A DNA stretch of 64,000 nucleotides from Myxococcus landrumus (lineage in GTDB: Bacteria; Myxococcota; Myxococcia; Myxococcales; Myxococcaceae): positions 5,592,001 to 5,656,000 of the forward strand of contig NZ_CP071091.1 of the NCBI RefSeq assembly GCF_017301635.1, given 5' to 3'. The notes under the pieces were generated by a model. That model saw only the letters and a program-made list of their open reading frames with translations, was not told the origin of the DNA and searched no databases. Within the stretch, counting starts at the first letter, position 1; each line of letters starts with the position of its first letter. The position numbers and the translations under genes were made by a program. Of this stretch, positions 35,549 through 44,255 are shown piece by piece.

Positions 35549-38050
35549 ATGAGCAGCAATTCCTTTCGAGTGATGAAGTTTGGTGGCTCCTCCGTCGGCT
35601 CGCCCCGACGCCTGCGCCAGGTCATCGAGCTGATTGGCAAACATGCCCGCACCGGCCCGCTCGCGGTGGTGGTCTCCGCGCAGGGCGACACCACCGACTG
35701 GCTCCTGGAGGCGGCTGAGCTCGCCACGAAGGGAGACCTGGAGGGCTCGCTCACCGTGGTGGCGCGCATCGCCCACCTCGCGAAGACGAACGCCGCCGCG
35801 CTCCACCCCGCCCAGGCTACCACGCTCGCCGCCCGCGTGGACCAGCTCCTCGCCCCGCTTCAACAACTTCTCCAGGGCATCTCCCTCACCCGCGAGTGTT
35901 CCCCCGCCTCCAAGGACAAGGTCCTCGCCTTCGGTGAGCTGGTCTCCGCCACGCTCCTCGCCGAGCTGCTCAACGCCGCGGGCACCGAGTCCTGCTTCCG
36001 CGACGCGCGCCTGCTGCTCGTCACGGATGACACCTTCGGCACCGCCCGCGTGGACGTGGCCCGCACGCGCACCCAGCTCCAGGCGAGCGCCGCCGGCTGG
36101 GGCACCTCCGTGCCCGTCATCCCCGGCTTCATCGCCTCCACCGTGGACGGCCGCACCACCACGCTGGGCCGCAACGGCTCCGACTACACCGCCGCGCTCG
36201 TCGCCCAGGGCCTGGGCGCGACGGAGGTCACCGTGTGGACCGACGTGCTCGGCCTGCACACCGCCGACCCGGACCTGGTGAGCGACGCGTACCCCGTCCC
36301 CCACCTCACCCACGCCGAGGGCCTGGAGCTGGCCGCCGTGGGCGTCCGCATGCTGCACCCGCGCACGATGATTCCGCTCATCGAGTCCGGCATCTCCCTG
36401 CGCATCCGCAACACCATGCACCCGGACCACCCGGGCACCCTTATCGACGCCATCGGCTCCCGGGACGGCAACCGCCCCACCTGTATCGCCACGCGCGAGG
36501 ACCTGGCCCTGCTCGGCATCGAGGTCCGCAAGCTCTCCGACCAGTTCCAGTTGGGCGAGCGAGTCCTGTCCGCGCTGCGCGCCGCCCGCGTCACCGTGTG
36601 GATGACGGCCCAGTCCGCCAACGGCCAGTCCATCGCCCTCGTCGTGCCCCTGCCGGATGTGCAGCGCGCTCGGACCGCGCTGGAGGCGGAGCTGGCGCAG
36701 GAGCTCTCCCGCCGCGAGGTGGAGCCGCTCGGAGTCCGCCAGCCCGTCACGCTGCTCACGCTGGTGGCCGAGGCCATGGGTCACGGCGTCAACGTGGCCG
36801 GCCGCTTCTTCAGCGCGCTGGGCGCGGTGGGCGTCAACGTGCGAGCCAGCGCCCAAGGCGCCAGCTCCCGCTCCATCTCCTGCGTCGTGGACGCGGCGGA
36901 CACCTCCATCGCGGTGCGTACCACGCACGCCGCCTTCAACCTCGCGCACCAGCAGGTGAACCTCTTCCTCCTGGGCAAGGGCACCGTGGGCGGTCAGCTC
37001 CTGGCGCAGCTCCGCGCCCAGCAGGACCTGCTGCGCGAGCGCCACGGCATCGCGCTGCGCGTGGTGGGCATCGCCGACAGCCGGCACACCCTCTTCGATG
37101 CCTCCGGGCTCGCGCTGGAGGGGCTGGAAGAGCAGCTCGCCCGCGTCGTCCGAGGTGAGCCCGGCACCCAGGCGCTGCCGCCGCTCCTCGACGAGCTGCG
37201 CCGGCTGCCCGTGCCCATCCTCGTCGACTGCACCGCCGATGGCGGCGTGGCCTCGCTGTACACGGAGGCGTTCCGCCGGGGCATCCACGTGGTCGCCGCC
37301 AACAAGAAGCCCCTGGCGCTGCCCTGGAACGAGCGCGAGGCGCTCATCGCCGAGGCCCGCCGTCACCACGTGGGCTACCACTACGAGACGACGGTGGCCT
37401 CCAGCCTCCCCGTCATCGACACGCTCGCCAACCTGGTGCGCACCGGCGACACCGTGCGCCTCATCACCGCGTCCCTCTCCGGCAGCGTGGGCTTCATCTG
37501 CAATGAGCTCCTGGCGGGCGTGCCGCTGTCCACCGCCGTGCGCTCCGCGCGGGACAAGGGCTTCACCGAGCCCGACCCTCGCGAGGACCTGTCCGGCGCG
37601 GACGTCGCGCGCAAGGCGCTCATCCTCGCGCGGGAGCTGGGCCTGTCGCTGTCGCTCTCCGACGTGGCGCTGGAGCCCTTCGTCCCCACGCTCGCGGACG
37701 CCAACGAGTCCCCCGACTCGTTCCTGCGCAGCCTGCGCTCGCTCGATGCCGAGTACGCGCAGAAGGTGGAGCGCTGCCGTCAGTCCGGCACGGTGCTGCG
37801 CTACCTGGCGCGCATCGACCCGACGCGCCTGGGGACGGACTCCCCCGTCATCCGCGTGGGAATCGCCGCCGTGGAGCCGGGCCAGCCCGGCGCGGACCTG
37901 CGCGGCACCGAGTCCTTCGTCTCGTTCACCACCACGCGGCACAGCGAGTTCCCCCTCACCGTCCGAGGCGCGGGCGCGGGCGGCGCCGTCACCGCGTCCG
38001 GCGTGTTGGCCGACATCCTCCGCATCTCCCAGACTCTGCGGGGCCGCTGA
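35549..38050 (+). CDS. thrA: Bifunctional aspartokinase / homoserine dehydrogenase
   Basis: 833 residues, the size of ThrA/MetL. Aspartokinase (about 1-290): VMKFGGSSVGS at the start, GRNGSDYTAAL for substrate binding. Two ACT domains (about 310-470) with SSRSISCVVDAAD close to the ThrA regulatory pattern. Homoserine dehydrogenase (about 475-833): GKGTVGGQLL for NADP, VVAANKKPLAL, and GSVGFICNELL...EPDPREDLSG at the active site. It supplies homoserine for Met and Thr. ATG 35549 with GAGGT upstream is chosen; the frame is open to 35312. The metB and metC-type genes follow, so this copy probably serves methionine, but the intact ACT domains look ThrA-like. Confidence 0.93.
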   Translation: MSSNSFRVMKFGGSSVGSPRRLRQVIELIGKHARTGPLAVVVSAQGDTTDWLLEAAELATKGDLEGSLTVVARIAHLAKTNAAALHPAQATTLAARVDQLLAPLQQLLQGISLTRECSPASKDKVLAFGELVSATLLAELLNAAGTESCFRDARLLLVTDDTFGTARVDVARTRTQLQASAAGWGTSVPVIPGFIASTVDGRTTTLGRNGSDYTAALVAQGLGATEVTVWTDVLGLHTADPDLVSDAYPVPHLTHAEGLELAAVGVRMLHPRTMIPLIESGISLRIRNTMHPDHPGTLIDAIGSRDGNRPTCIATREDLALLGIEVRKLSDQFQLGERVLSALRAARVTVWMTAQSANGQSIALVVPLPDVQRARTALEAELAQELSRREVEPLGVRQPVTLLTLVAEAMGHGVNVAGRFFSALGAVGVNVRASAQGASSRSISCVVDAADTSIAVRTTHAAFNLAHQQVNLFLLGKGTVGGQLLAQLRAQQDLLRERHGIALRVVGIADSRHTLFDASGLALEGLEEQLARVVRGEPGTQALPPLLDELRRLPVPILVDCTADGGVASLYTEAFRRGIHVVAANKKPLALPWNEREALIAEARRHHVGYHYETTVASSLPVIDTLANLVRTGDTVRLITASLSGSVGFICNELLAGVPLSTAVRSARDKGFTEPDPREDLSGADVARKALILARELGLSLSLSDVALEPFVPTLADANESPDSFLRSLRSLDAEYAQKVERCRQSGTVLRYLARIDPTRLGTDSPVIRVGIAAVEPGQPGADLRGTESFVSFTTTRHSEFPLTVRGAGAGGAVTASGVLADILRISQTLRGR

Positions 38051-38081
38051 AGCCCCCCCGCGTCACCCGGAGCCTTCTCCC

Positions 38082-39209
38082 ATGAAAATCGCCACCGCCC
38101 TCGTCCACGCCGGAACCCGCAGAGACCCGAGCACCGGCGCCATCGCCGTCCCCGTCTACCACTCCGCCACCTACCAGCACCCCGCGCTGGGCCAGTCCAC
38201 CGGCTACGACTACTCGCGCACGAAGAACCCCACCCGCGCCGCGCTCGAGGACGCGCTCGCGCAATTGGAAGGTGGCAGCAAGGGCCTGGCCTTCGCGTCG
38301 GGCATGGCCGCGCTGCACTGCGCGCTCCAGCTCTTCGGCCCCGAGGACCACATCATCCTCACCGAGGACCTCTACGGCGGCACCTACCGGCTGGTGGACC
38401 GGCTGCTCCATGTCCCCTACACCTTCGTGGACACCACGAAGCCGGACGCGGTGCGCGCCGCGCTGCGCCCCAACACCAAGGCCCTGCTGGTGGAGACGCC
38501 CACCAACCCGCTGATGAAGACGGCGGACCTGCCCGCGCTCGCGGACATCGCCAAGAAGGCGGGCGTGCTGCTCATCGTCGACAACACGTTCTACACGCCC
38601 TATCTCCAGCGCCCGCTCGAGCTCGGCGCGGACCTGGTCGTCCACAGCGCGACCAAGTACCTGGCGGGACACAACGACGTCGTCGCGGGCGCGCTCGTCG
38701 CACGAGACGCGGCGCTGGGCGACAAGCTGCTCTTCGCGCAGAACGGCATCGGCGCCATCCTGGGGCCTCAAGACTCCTACCTGGTGATTCGCGGCCTCAA
38801 GACGCTGGCGCTGCGCATGGAGCGTCACCAGTCCAACGCGCGCGCGATTGCCGCGTTCCTGTCCGGCCACCCCAAGGTGGAGCGCGTCCACTACCCGGGC
38901 ACGGGCGGCATGCTCTCCTTCAGCGTCACGGAGGCGGCCCTGGTTCCCCAGGTGCTCGCCGGCGTGCGCCTGTGCCTCTTCGCCGAGTCGCTGGGCGGCG
39001 TCGAGACGCTCATCACCTTCCCCGCCACGCAGACCCACGCGGACATCCCCGTCGCGCGCCGGGAACAGCTTGGCATCACTGACCGACTGCTTCGCCTCTC
39101 CGTGGGTATCGAGGACTCCGATGACATCATCTCCGATCTGGCCCAAGCGCTCGACGGGCGCTCCCGCCCTGTCGAACTTCGCGACCCGGCTGCTGCACAC
39201 CGGCCATGA
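38082..39209 (+). CDS. metB: Cystathionine gamma-synthase
   Basis: 375 residues of the Cys/Met PLP family. YSRTKNPTRAALE (about 45-57) is the substrate/PLP phosphate motif, SGMAALH binds PLP, DNTFYTPYLQRPLELGAD precedes the PLP lysine in SATKYLAGHND (about 195). It would join an activated homoserine with cysteine to form cystathionine, or act as a sulfhydrylase; residues alone do not settle which. ATG 38082 starts 31 bases after thrA. The last 89 bases overlap the next gene in another frame. Confidence 0.87.
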   Translation: MKIATALVHAGTRRDPSTGAIAVPVYHSATYQHPALGQSTGYDYSRTKNPTRAALEDALAQLEGGSKGLAFASGMAALHCALQLFGPEDHIILTEDLYGGTYRLVDRLLHVPYTFVDTTKPDAVRAALRPNTKALLVETPTNPLMKTADLPALADIAKKAGVLLIVDNTFYTPYLQRPLELGADLVVHSATKYLAGHNDVVAGALVARDAALGDKLLFAQNGIGAILGPQDSYLVIRGLKTLALRMERHQSNARAIAAFLSGHPKVERVHYPGTGGMLSFSVTEAALVPQVLAGVRLCLFAESLGGVETLITFPATQTHADIPVARREQLGITDRLLRLSVGIEDSDDIISDLAQALDGRSRPVELRDPAAAHRP

Positions 39210-40278
39210 AGTCGACCCGGTGACGGGCGCCGCGGCGGTGCCCATCTACCAGGTGTCCATGTTCGACCAGCCGAGCCTCGACCAGCCCGGCGAGTTCGAC
39301 TACGCGCGCTCGGGCAACCCCACGCGCAAGTCGCTCGAGGGCGTGCTCGCGAAGCTGGACGAAGGCGCGGGCGCGTTCGCGTTCGGCTCCGGCATGGCCG
39401 CGCTGTCCACCGTGCTGATGCTGTTCAGCGCGGGCGACCACCTGGTCGTCACCGATGACTGTTACGGCGGCACCTACCGGGTGCTCACGAAGGTGTTCAG
39501 CCGCTTCGGGCTGAAGGCCACCTTCGTCGACACCAGCGACCCGGACGCGGTGAAGGCCGCGTTCCGCCCCAACACCAAGGGGCTGCTCGTGGAGACGGTG
39601 AGCAACCCGTTCCTGCGGCGCACCGACGTCACCGCGATGTCCATCCTCGCGCGGACGTACGGCGCGCTGCTCATCGTCGACAACACGTTCCTGTCGCCCT
39701 ACCTCTCGCGTCCGCTCACCGAGGGCGCCGACATCGTCATCCACTCCGCCACCAAGTACCTGGGGGGCCACAGCGACGTCATCGCCGGGGCGGTGGTGGT
39801 GCGCACGCCGGAGCTCGCCAAGGAGGTCTACTTCCTCCAGAACGCGGTGGGCGCGGTGCTGGGGCCGCAGGACTGCTTCCTGCTCCAGCGAGGCATCAAG
39901 ACGCTCCAGGTCCGCATGGAGCGACAGGTGCGCACTGCGGGAGCCCTTGCCCGCTGGCTTGGCAACAGGCCGGAGATTCGAGAGGTCTTCTACCCGGGCA
40001 CCGGCGCGGTGGTGTCCTTCCGCCTGGCCCACGACGCCATGGCGGCGACGTTCGTGGAGTCGCTGCGGCTGCCCTTGCTCGGCGTGTCGCTGGGCGCGGT
40101 GGAGAGCATCATCACGGTGCCGGCGAGGCACTCGCATGCCTCCGTGCCCGCAGCGGAGCGCGAGCGCCGGGGAATCACCGACGGCCTGATTCGCTTCTCC
40201 GTGGGGTTGGAGGACGTGGAGGACCTCCAGGCGGACCTGGCGAATGCCCTCGGGCGCTCCTTCCGCGAGGCCGCATGA
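39121..40278 (+). CDS. Cys/Met PLP enzyme, likely cystathionine beta- or gamma-lyase
   Basis: 385 residues, the same family as its neighbour: [38 protein letters not shown] and PLP lysine in [11 protein letters not shown] (about 218). Paired with metB it most simply completes transsulfuration by splitting cystathionine to homocysteine (MetC) or to cysteine (gamma-lyase). The start ATG 39121 lies 89 bases inside metB with GAGGA just before it. No other start codon exists in frame until the conserved domain is entered, so the overlap seems real. It ends just before the cysteine attenuator region. Confidence 0.85.
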   Translation: MTSSPIWPKRSTGAPALSNFATRLLHTGHEVDPVTGAAAVPIYQVSMFDQPSLDQPGEFDYARSGNPTRKSLEGVLAKLDEGAGAFAFGSGMAALSTVLMLFSAGDHLVVTDDCYGGTYRVLTKVFSRFGLKATFVDTSDPDAVKAAFRPNTKGLLVETVSNPFLRRTDVTAMSILARTYGALLIVDNTFLSPYLSRPLTEGADIVIHSATKYLGGHSDVIAGAVVVRTPELAKEVYFLQNAVGAVLGPQDCFLLQRGIKTLQVRMERQVRTAGALARWLGNRPEIREVFYPGTGAVVSFRLAHDAMAATFVESLRLPLLGVSLGAVESIITVPARHSHASVPAAERERRGITDGLIRFSVGLEDVEDLQADLANALGRSFREAA

Positions 40279-40291
40279 GGGAGAGGTCGGG

Positions 40292-40320
40292 TTGACAGTC
40301 CTGGGCGGATTGGTTACGTC
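40292..40320 (+). promoter_or_regulatory. Promoter of the cysK-metNIQ operon
   Basis: TTGACA (40292-40297), 17 bases, then TACGTC (40315-40320). The -35 is perfect and the -10 weak. Transcription would begin near 40327, almost at the start codon of the leader peptide. Confidence 0.5.
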
Positions 40321-40323
40321 CTG

Positions 40324-40416
40324 ATGCCAATGTTCGTCTCCGTCGCTCCGTTCAGGACCTGTTGTCGCGGCACGTGTTGTCGTGCTGCGACGGGTCTGTC
40401 CGTTCGAGCGTACTGA
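40324..40416 (+). CDS. Cysteine-rich leader peptide of the cysK-metNIQ operon
   Basis: A 30-codon frame (ATG 40324; 28 codons from ATG 40330) ending at TGA 40414-40416. Residues 13-19 are CCRGTCC: two Cys-Cys doublets, at 40360-40365 and 40375-40380. All four Cys codons are TGT, although TGC is expected to dominate at this G+C. It stands upstream of a cysteine synthase operon and a strong terminator, the place and content of a leader peptide that measures Cys-tRNA by ribosome stalling. No Shine-Dalgarno is seen; with the promoter above, the mRNA would be nearly leaderless. Poly-Cys leader peptides are known upstream of sulfur genes in mycobacteria. Translation is not proven. Confidence 0.65.
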   Translation: MPMFVSVAPFRTCCRGTCCRAATGLSVRAY

Positions 40417-40485
40417 GCAACGCACTTTCGCGCTCAGGCGTGTCCGGCCCGTCCCCAGCATCTGGAGACGGGCCGGTTCATTTTC
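40364..40485 (+). promoter_or_regulatory. Attenuator: pause hairpin, antiterminator segment and terminator
   Basis: Hairpin 1 pairs GTCGCGGCACG (40364-40374) with CGTGCTGCGAC (40381-40391); the second Cys-Cys doublet is its loop. The segment GACGGGTC (40389-40396) overlaps the 3' arm and can pair with GGCCCGTC (40446-40453). That same stretch is the 5' arm of the terminator: CCGGCCCGTC (40444-40453) with GACGGGCCGG (40467-40476), extended by an inner CCAG/CTGG, then TTCATTTTC. The alternatives exclude each other. A ribosome stalled at the first doublet would block hairpin 1, free the antiterminator and allow read-through into cysK; with enough cysteine the terminator forms. A minor stem CTGAGC/GCTCAG sits at 40413-40437. 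Confidence 0.7.
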
Positions 40486-40541
40486 ACCCCACACGCCGGG
40501 GCCAGCATCGCGGTTCCGGCGCTTCCCCACCGAGGACGCGC

Positions 40542-41510
40542 ATGCCCAACAACATCTATCCCGACGTGACGCAGCTCATCGGCCGTACCCCCATCATCCG
40601 GCTGTCGCGCATCGGCGGTGCCGAAGAGGCGACGTTGCTGGCGAAGGTCGAGTTCTTCAACCCGGGCGGCAGTGTGAAGGACCGCATCGGCCTGGCCATG
40701 ATTGAGGACGCGGAGAACCACGGCCGCCTGCGTCCGGGCATGACGATTGTCGAGCCCACCAGCGGCAACACCGGCGTCGCGCTCGCCATGGTGGCCGCGG
40801 TGAAGGGCTACCGCATCGTCCTCACCATGCCGGAGAGCATGAGCGTGGAGCGCCGCCGCATCCTCGAGGCCTATGGCGCGGAGCTGCTGCTCACGCCCGC
40901 CGCCAAGGGAATGACGGGCGCCGTCGAGGCCGCCGAGGAGCTGCTCAAGTCGCTGGGTGACAAGGGCTTCATGCCGCAGCAGTTTCGCAACCCGTCCAAT
41001 CCGGAGATTCACCGCCGCACGACGGCGAAGGAGATTCTGGGCGACCTGGACGTGACGAAGCTGGATGCGTTCGTCGCGGGCATCGGCACCGGCGGCACCA
41101 TCACCGGCGCGGGCGGTGTGCTCAAGAAGGCAAACCCGTCGCTCCAGGTGGTGGCGGTGGAGCCGCTGCGCTCGCCGCTGCTCACGCAGGGCAAGGCCGG
41201 CCCGCACCGCATCCAGGGCCTGGGCGCCAACTTCGTCCCGGAGGTGCTGGACCGCGGCGTGTACGACGAGGTCATCGACGTGGCGGACGTGGACGCGTAC
41301 CTGGCGGCTCGGGATTTGGCGCGCAAGGAGGGGCTGCTCGTCGGTGTCTCCAGCGGCGCGGCGCTGCATGCGGCCCGGCAGGTGGCTCGCCGCCTGGGGC
41401 CCGGCAAGACGGTGCTCACCGTGCTGCCGGATACGGGTGAGCGTTATTGGAGCTCCTTCGCGGCGTTCGCCGAGGAGCTCGCGAACACGCCGCAGGGAGT
41501 CGGTAGATGA
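40542..41510 (+). CDS. cysK: Cysteine synthase A (O-acetylserine sulfhydrylase)
   Basis: 322 residues, full length. PLP lysine in GGSVKDRIG (about 45), substrate loop PTSGNTG (about 72), phosphate loop GIGTGGT (about 182) and SSGAALHA near the C-terminus are all standard. It makes cysteine from O-acetylserine and sulfide in the cytoplasm. ATG 40542 follows ACCGAGGACGCGC (GAGG seven bases upstream). The stop overlaps metN's start (ATGA). Regulation by cysteine supply is suggested by the leader upstream. Confidence 0.95.
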   Translation: MPNNIYPDVTQLIGRTPIIRLSRIGGAEEATLLAKVEFFNPGGSVKDRIGLAMIEDAENHGRLRPGMTIVEPTSGNTGVALAMVAAVKGYRIVLTMPESMSVERRRILEAYGAELLLTPAAKGMTGAVEAAEELLKSLGDKGFMPQQFRNPSNPEIHRRTTAKEILGDLDVTKLDAFVAGIGTGGTITGAGGVLKKANPSLQVVAVEPLRSPLLTQGKAGPHRIQGLGANFVPEVLDRGVYDEVIDVADVDAYLAARDLARKEGLLVGVSSGAALHAARQVARRLGPGKTVLTVLPDTGERYWSSFAAFAEELANTPQGVGR

Positions 41511-42508
41511 TTGAGCTGCGCGGTATCAGCAAGGTGTACAGGCAGGGCGGGCGCGAGGTGCCGGCGCTCCAGGACGTGACGCTGCGAGTGGAGCCGGGCG
41601 AGGTGTTCGGCGTGCTGGGCCAGAGTGGCGCCGGCAAGTCCACGCTCATCCGCTGCGTCAACCTGCTGGAGCGCCCCACCGAGGGCCGGGTGCGTGTGAA
41701 TGGGCAGGAGCTGCTGAGCCTGAGTCCCGATGCGCTGAGGAAGGCGCGCCAGGGCATCGGGATGATCTTCCAGCACTTCAACCTCTTCTCCTCGCAGACG
41801 GTGGCGCAGAACGTCGCCTACCCGCTGGAGGTGGCGGGCCTTCCTCGCGAGCAGATTCGCGCGCGCGTCGCCGAGCTGCTCTCGCTGGTGGGCTTGAGCG
41901 ACAAGGCGGAGGTCTACCCGGCGCGGCTGTCGGGTGGGCAGAAGCAGCGCGTGGGCATCGCTCGGGCGCTGGCGCCTCGGCCTCGCATCCTGTTGTCCGA
42001 CGAGGCCACGTCGTCGCTGGACCCGGAGACGACCCGCTCCGTGCTGGCGCTGCTCAAGGACCTCAACCGGCAGTTGGGGCTCACCGTCCTGCTCATCACC
42101 CACCAGATGGAGGTGGTGAAGTCCATCTGCGACTCCGCCGCCGTGCTGGAGAAGGGCCGGCTGGTGGAGCAGGGAAAGGTGCTGGACCTCTTGTCCCGGC
42201 CGGGCACCCGGCTTCATGAGCTGTGCTACCCGCCGTTCTCGACGGGCGAGGGCCCTGTCCTCCGCGGTGGATATCGCGTGGCGCTGACCTTGTCGGGTGA
42301 GCACTCCACGCGCCCCATCCTCTCCACGCTGGCCCGCCGCTTCGACGTGGATGCGCACCTGCTGGAGGGCTCGCTGGAGCGCGTGGGGAACGCGCGGGTG
42401 GGTCGATTGCTCTTCGAGCTCACGGGAGCTCCGGAGGCAGTGCGACAGGCGCTGGTGTTCCTGCGCGAGCAGGGCTTGACGACAGAGGAGGCTGCTCGTG
42501 CCGCCTGA
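41507..42508 (+). CDS. metN: Methionine ABC transporter ATP-binding protein
   Basis: 333 residues. Walker [10 protein letters not shown] (about 38), Q-loop IFQHFNLF, signature [10 protein letters not shown] (about 140), Walker [14 protein letters not shown]-loop LITHQM. The C-terminal NIL domain (about 255-325) binds methionine and shuts the importer when methionine is high, as known for MetN. Overlaps cysK by four bases and metI by eleven. Confidence 0.94.
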   Translation: MIELRGISKVYRQGGREVPALQDVTLRVEPGEVFGVLGQSGAGKSTLIRCVNLLERPTEGRVRVNGQELLSLSPDALRKARQGIGMIFQHFNLFSSQTVAQNVAYPLEVAGLPREQIRARVAELLSLVGLSDKAEVYPARLSGGQKQRVGIARALAPRPRILLSDEATSSLDPETTRSVLALLKDLNRQLGLTVLLITHQMEVVKSICDSAAVLEKGRLVEQGKVLDLLSRPGTRLHELCYPPFSTGEGPVLRGGYRVALTLSGEHSTRPILSTLARRFDVDAHLLEGSLERVGNARVGRLLFELTGAPEAVRQALVFLREQGLTTEEAARAA

Positions 42509-43178
42509 ACTTGCTCGCTGGTTGTGGACGGCCACGCTGGAGACGCTCTACATGACGTCCGTGGCCACGGTGGTCGTGGTGCTCGCGGGGTTGCCGCTGG
42601 GCGTGCTGCTGGTGCTGACGGACCGGGGCGGACTGTGGGAGCGCCCGGCGCTGAATCGCGTGCTGGGCACGGTGGTCAACGTGGGGCGCTCGGTGCCCTT
42701 CATCATCCTGATGGTGGCCATTGTTCCGCTGACGCGGTGGCTGGTGGGGACGACCATCGGCACCACGGCGGCCATCGTTCCACTGGTGGTCGCGGCGATT
42801 CCATTCATGGGCCGCGTGGTGGAGCAGGCGCTGCGGGAGGTGGATGCGGGCCTCGTGGAGGCGGCCATCGCGATGGGCTCCACTCACCAGCGCGTCATCT
42901 TCCGCGTGTTGTTGCCGGAGGCCCTGCCTTCTCTCGTGCGCGGGACGGCGCTCATGGTTATCAGCCTGCTCGGCTACAGCGCCATGGCGGGAGCCGTGGG
43001 TGGAGGTGGGCTGGGAGACCTCGCGGTGAAGTACGGCTACATGCGCTTCCGCACCGACGTCATGCTGGGCTGCCTCGCCGTGTTGTTGGCACTGGTGCAG
43101 CTCGTGCAGTGGTTGGGTGATGGCCTGGCCTCCCGGTTCGACCACACGAGCTCCGCGCCCCATCGCGCGCACGACTGA
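42498..43178 (+). CDS. metI: Methionine ABC transporter permease
   Basis: 226 residues with five membrane helices. The EAA coupling loop is VEAAIAMGSTHQRVIFRVLLPEALPS. AMAGAVGGGGLGDLAVKYGY is the family signature near the end. It starts at GTG 42498 inside metN, with GAGGAGG upstream, so translation is coupled. It is the inner-membrane channel of MetNIQ. Confidence 0.94.
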   Translation: MPPELARWLWTATLETLYMTSVATVVVVLAGLPLGVLLVLTDRGGLWERPALNRVLGTVVNVGRSVPFIILMVAIVPLTRWLVGTTIGTTAAIVPLVVAAIPFMGRVVEQALREVDAGLVEAAIAMGSTHQRVIFRVLLPEALPSLVRGTALMVISLLGYSAMAGAVGGGGLGDLAVKYGYMRFRTDVMLGCLAVLLALVQLVQWLGDGLASRFDHTSSAPHRAHD

Positions 43179-43185
43179 AATATCC

Positions 43186-43211
43186 GCGCGGCGGTGCTGT
43201 TCGCGCCGCGC
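43186..43211 (+). other. Hairpin between metI and metQ
   Basis: GCGCGGCG pairs with CGCCGCGC across a 10-base loop, eight bases after the metI stop. It has no T-run. It could mark mRNA processing and allow different levels of binding protein and permease. Confidence 0.4.
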
Positions 43212-43235
43212 CCCCCTGTCTGGATTCCACACCCC

Positions 43236-44084
43236 ATGAAGCCACCTTCATCATTCCTGCTCATTCCCTTGGCTTTCGCCGCCATCTCCGCCGTGTTGTT
43301 GGTGGGGACGGGCTGCAAGAAGTCCGAAGCTCCCGCCACGGGCGAAGCTCCGGGTGTTCCCACCCTCAAGGTCGGCGTCAATCCCGTGCCCCATGGGGAG
43401 ATTCTTCGCGCGGCGGTCCCCGTGGCCCTGCGCGACGGCGTGCGCATCGAAGTGGTCGAGTTCACCGACTATGTGCAGCCCAACATCGCGCTGTCCGATG
43501 GGCAGCTCGATGCCAACTACTTCCAGCATGTGCCGTACCTGGAGCGCTTCGCCGCGGACCGGAAGCTGTCGCTGAGCAGCGCCGGGGCCGTGCATCTGGA
43601 GCCGCTCGCGCTGTACTCGACGAAGTACCGACAGCTCGCGGAGCTGCCCGAGGGCGCACAGGTCACCATCCCGTCGGACCCCAGCAATGCGTCGCGTGCG
43701 CTCCATCTGCTGGAGGACCATGGGTTGCTGCGCTTGCGCGAGAACGTGGGCGCCGCCGCCACCGTGCAGGACGTGGTGGGCAATCCGCGCAAGCTGGAGC
43801 TGCGGGAGATTGATGCCGAGCAGCAGCCGCGCACCCTGGAGGACGTGGCCGCCGCGGTCATCAACGGCAACTACTTCCTGGAGGCGCAGAAGCACCTGAA
43901 GCTCGACGCCAAGGTGCTGGCCAGCGAGTCCTCCGCGCGCAACCCGTACGCGAATGTGATTGTGGTCCGGAAGGGCGACGATGCCCGCCCCGAGGTCCGC
44001 GTGCTGCTCAAGGCGCTCCAGTCCGCCGAAGTGCGCAAGTTCATCGAGGCGAACTACGGCGGCGCGGTGGTGCCCGCGTTCTGA
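43236..44084 (+). CDS. metQ: Methionine-binding lipoprotein of the MetNIQ importer
   Basis: 282 residues from ATG 43236. Lipobox VGTGC (about Cys28), then the NlpA/MetQ fold: LKVGVNPVPHGEIL, VEFTDYVQPNIALSDGQLDA, NYFQHVPYLERF, TIPSDPSNASRALHLL. The Asn/Tyr residues for ligand binding are present. It captures methionine outside the inner membrane and passes it to MetI. It is the last gene of the cysK-metNIQ operon. Confidence 0.93.
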   Translation: MKPPSSFLLIPLAFAAISAVLLVGTGCKKSEAPATGEAPGVPTLKVGVNPVPHGEILRAAVPVALRDGVRIEVVEFTDYVQPNIALSDGQLDANYFQHVPYLERFAADRKLSLSSAGAVHLEPLALYSTKYRQLAELPEGAQVTIPSDPSNASRALHLLEDHGLLRLRENVGAAATVQDVVGNPRKLELREIDAEQQPRTLEDVAAAVINGNYFLEAQKHLKLDAKVLASESSARNPYANVIVVRKGDDARPEVRVLLKALQSAEVRKFIEANYGGAVVPAF

Positions 44085-44255
44085 CGCCGGCGGTTCGCTC
44101 TCGCGCGCCAAGCCCGAGCCCGGTGGAGCACTTCGCGCCCGGTCACCTTCTTCGGAGGGGACTGGGCGCTCTTCGGTGGATGGCTGCTCCGCTCCTTCGC
44201 GTGCGGTGGAGCCGCCTGAGTGGCGGGGTGACTTCCCGCGGCTGGAGCGCGGTTG

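Noticed and set aside
35507-37942. An 811-codon open frame on the minus strand
   Set aside because: Antisense to thrA; a high-GC shadow with no domains or ribosome site.
40292-40541. SAM (S-box) or T-box riboswitch before cysK
   Set aside because: None of the conserved core sequences of these classes is found; the Cys-codon leader and alternative hairpins explain the region better.
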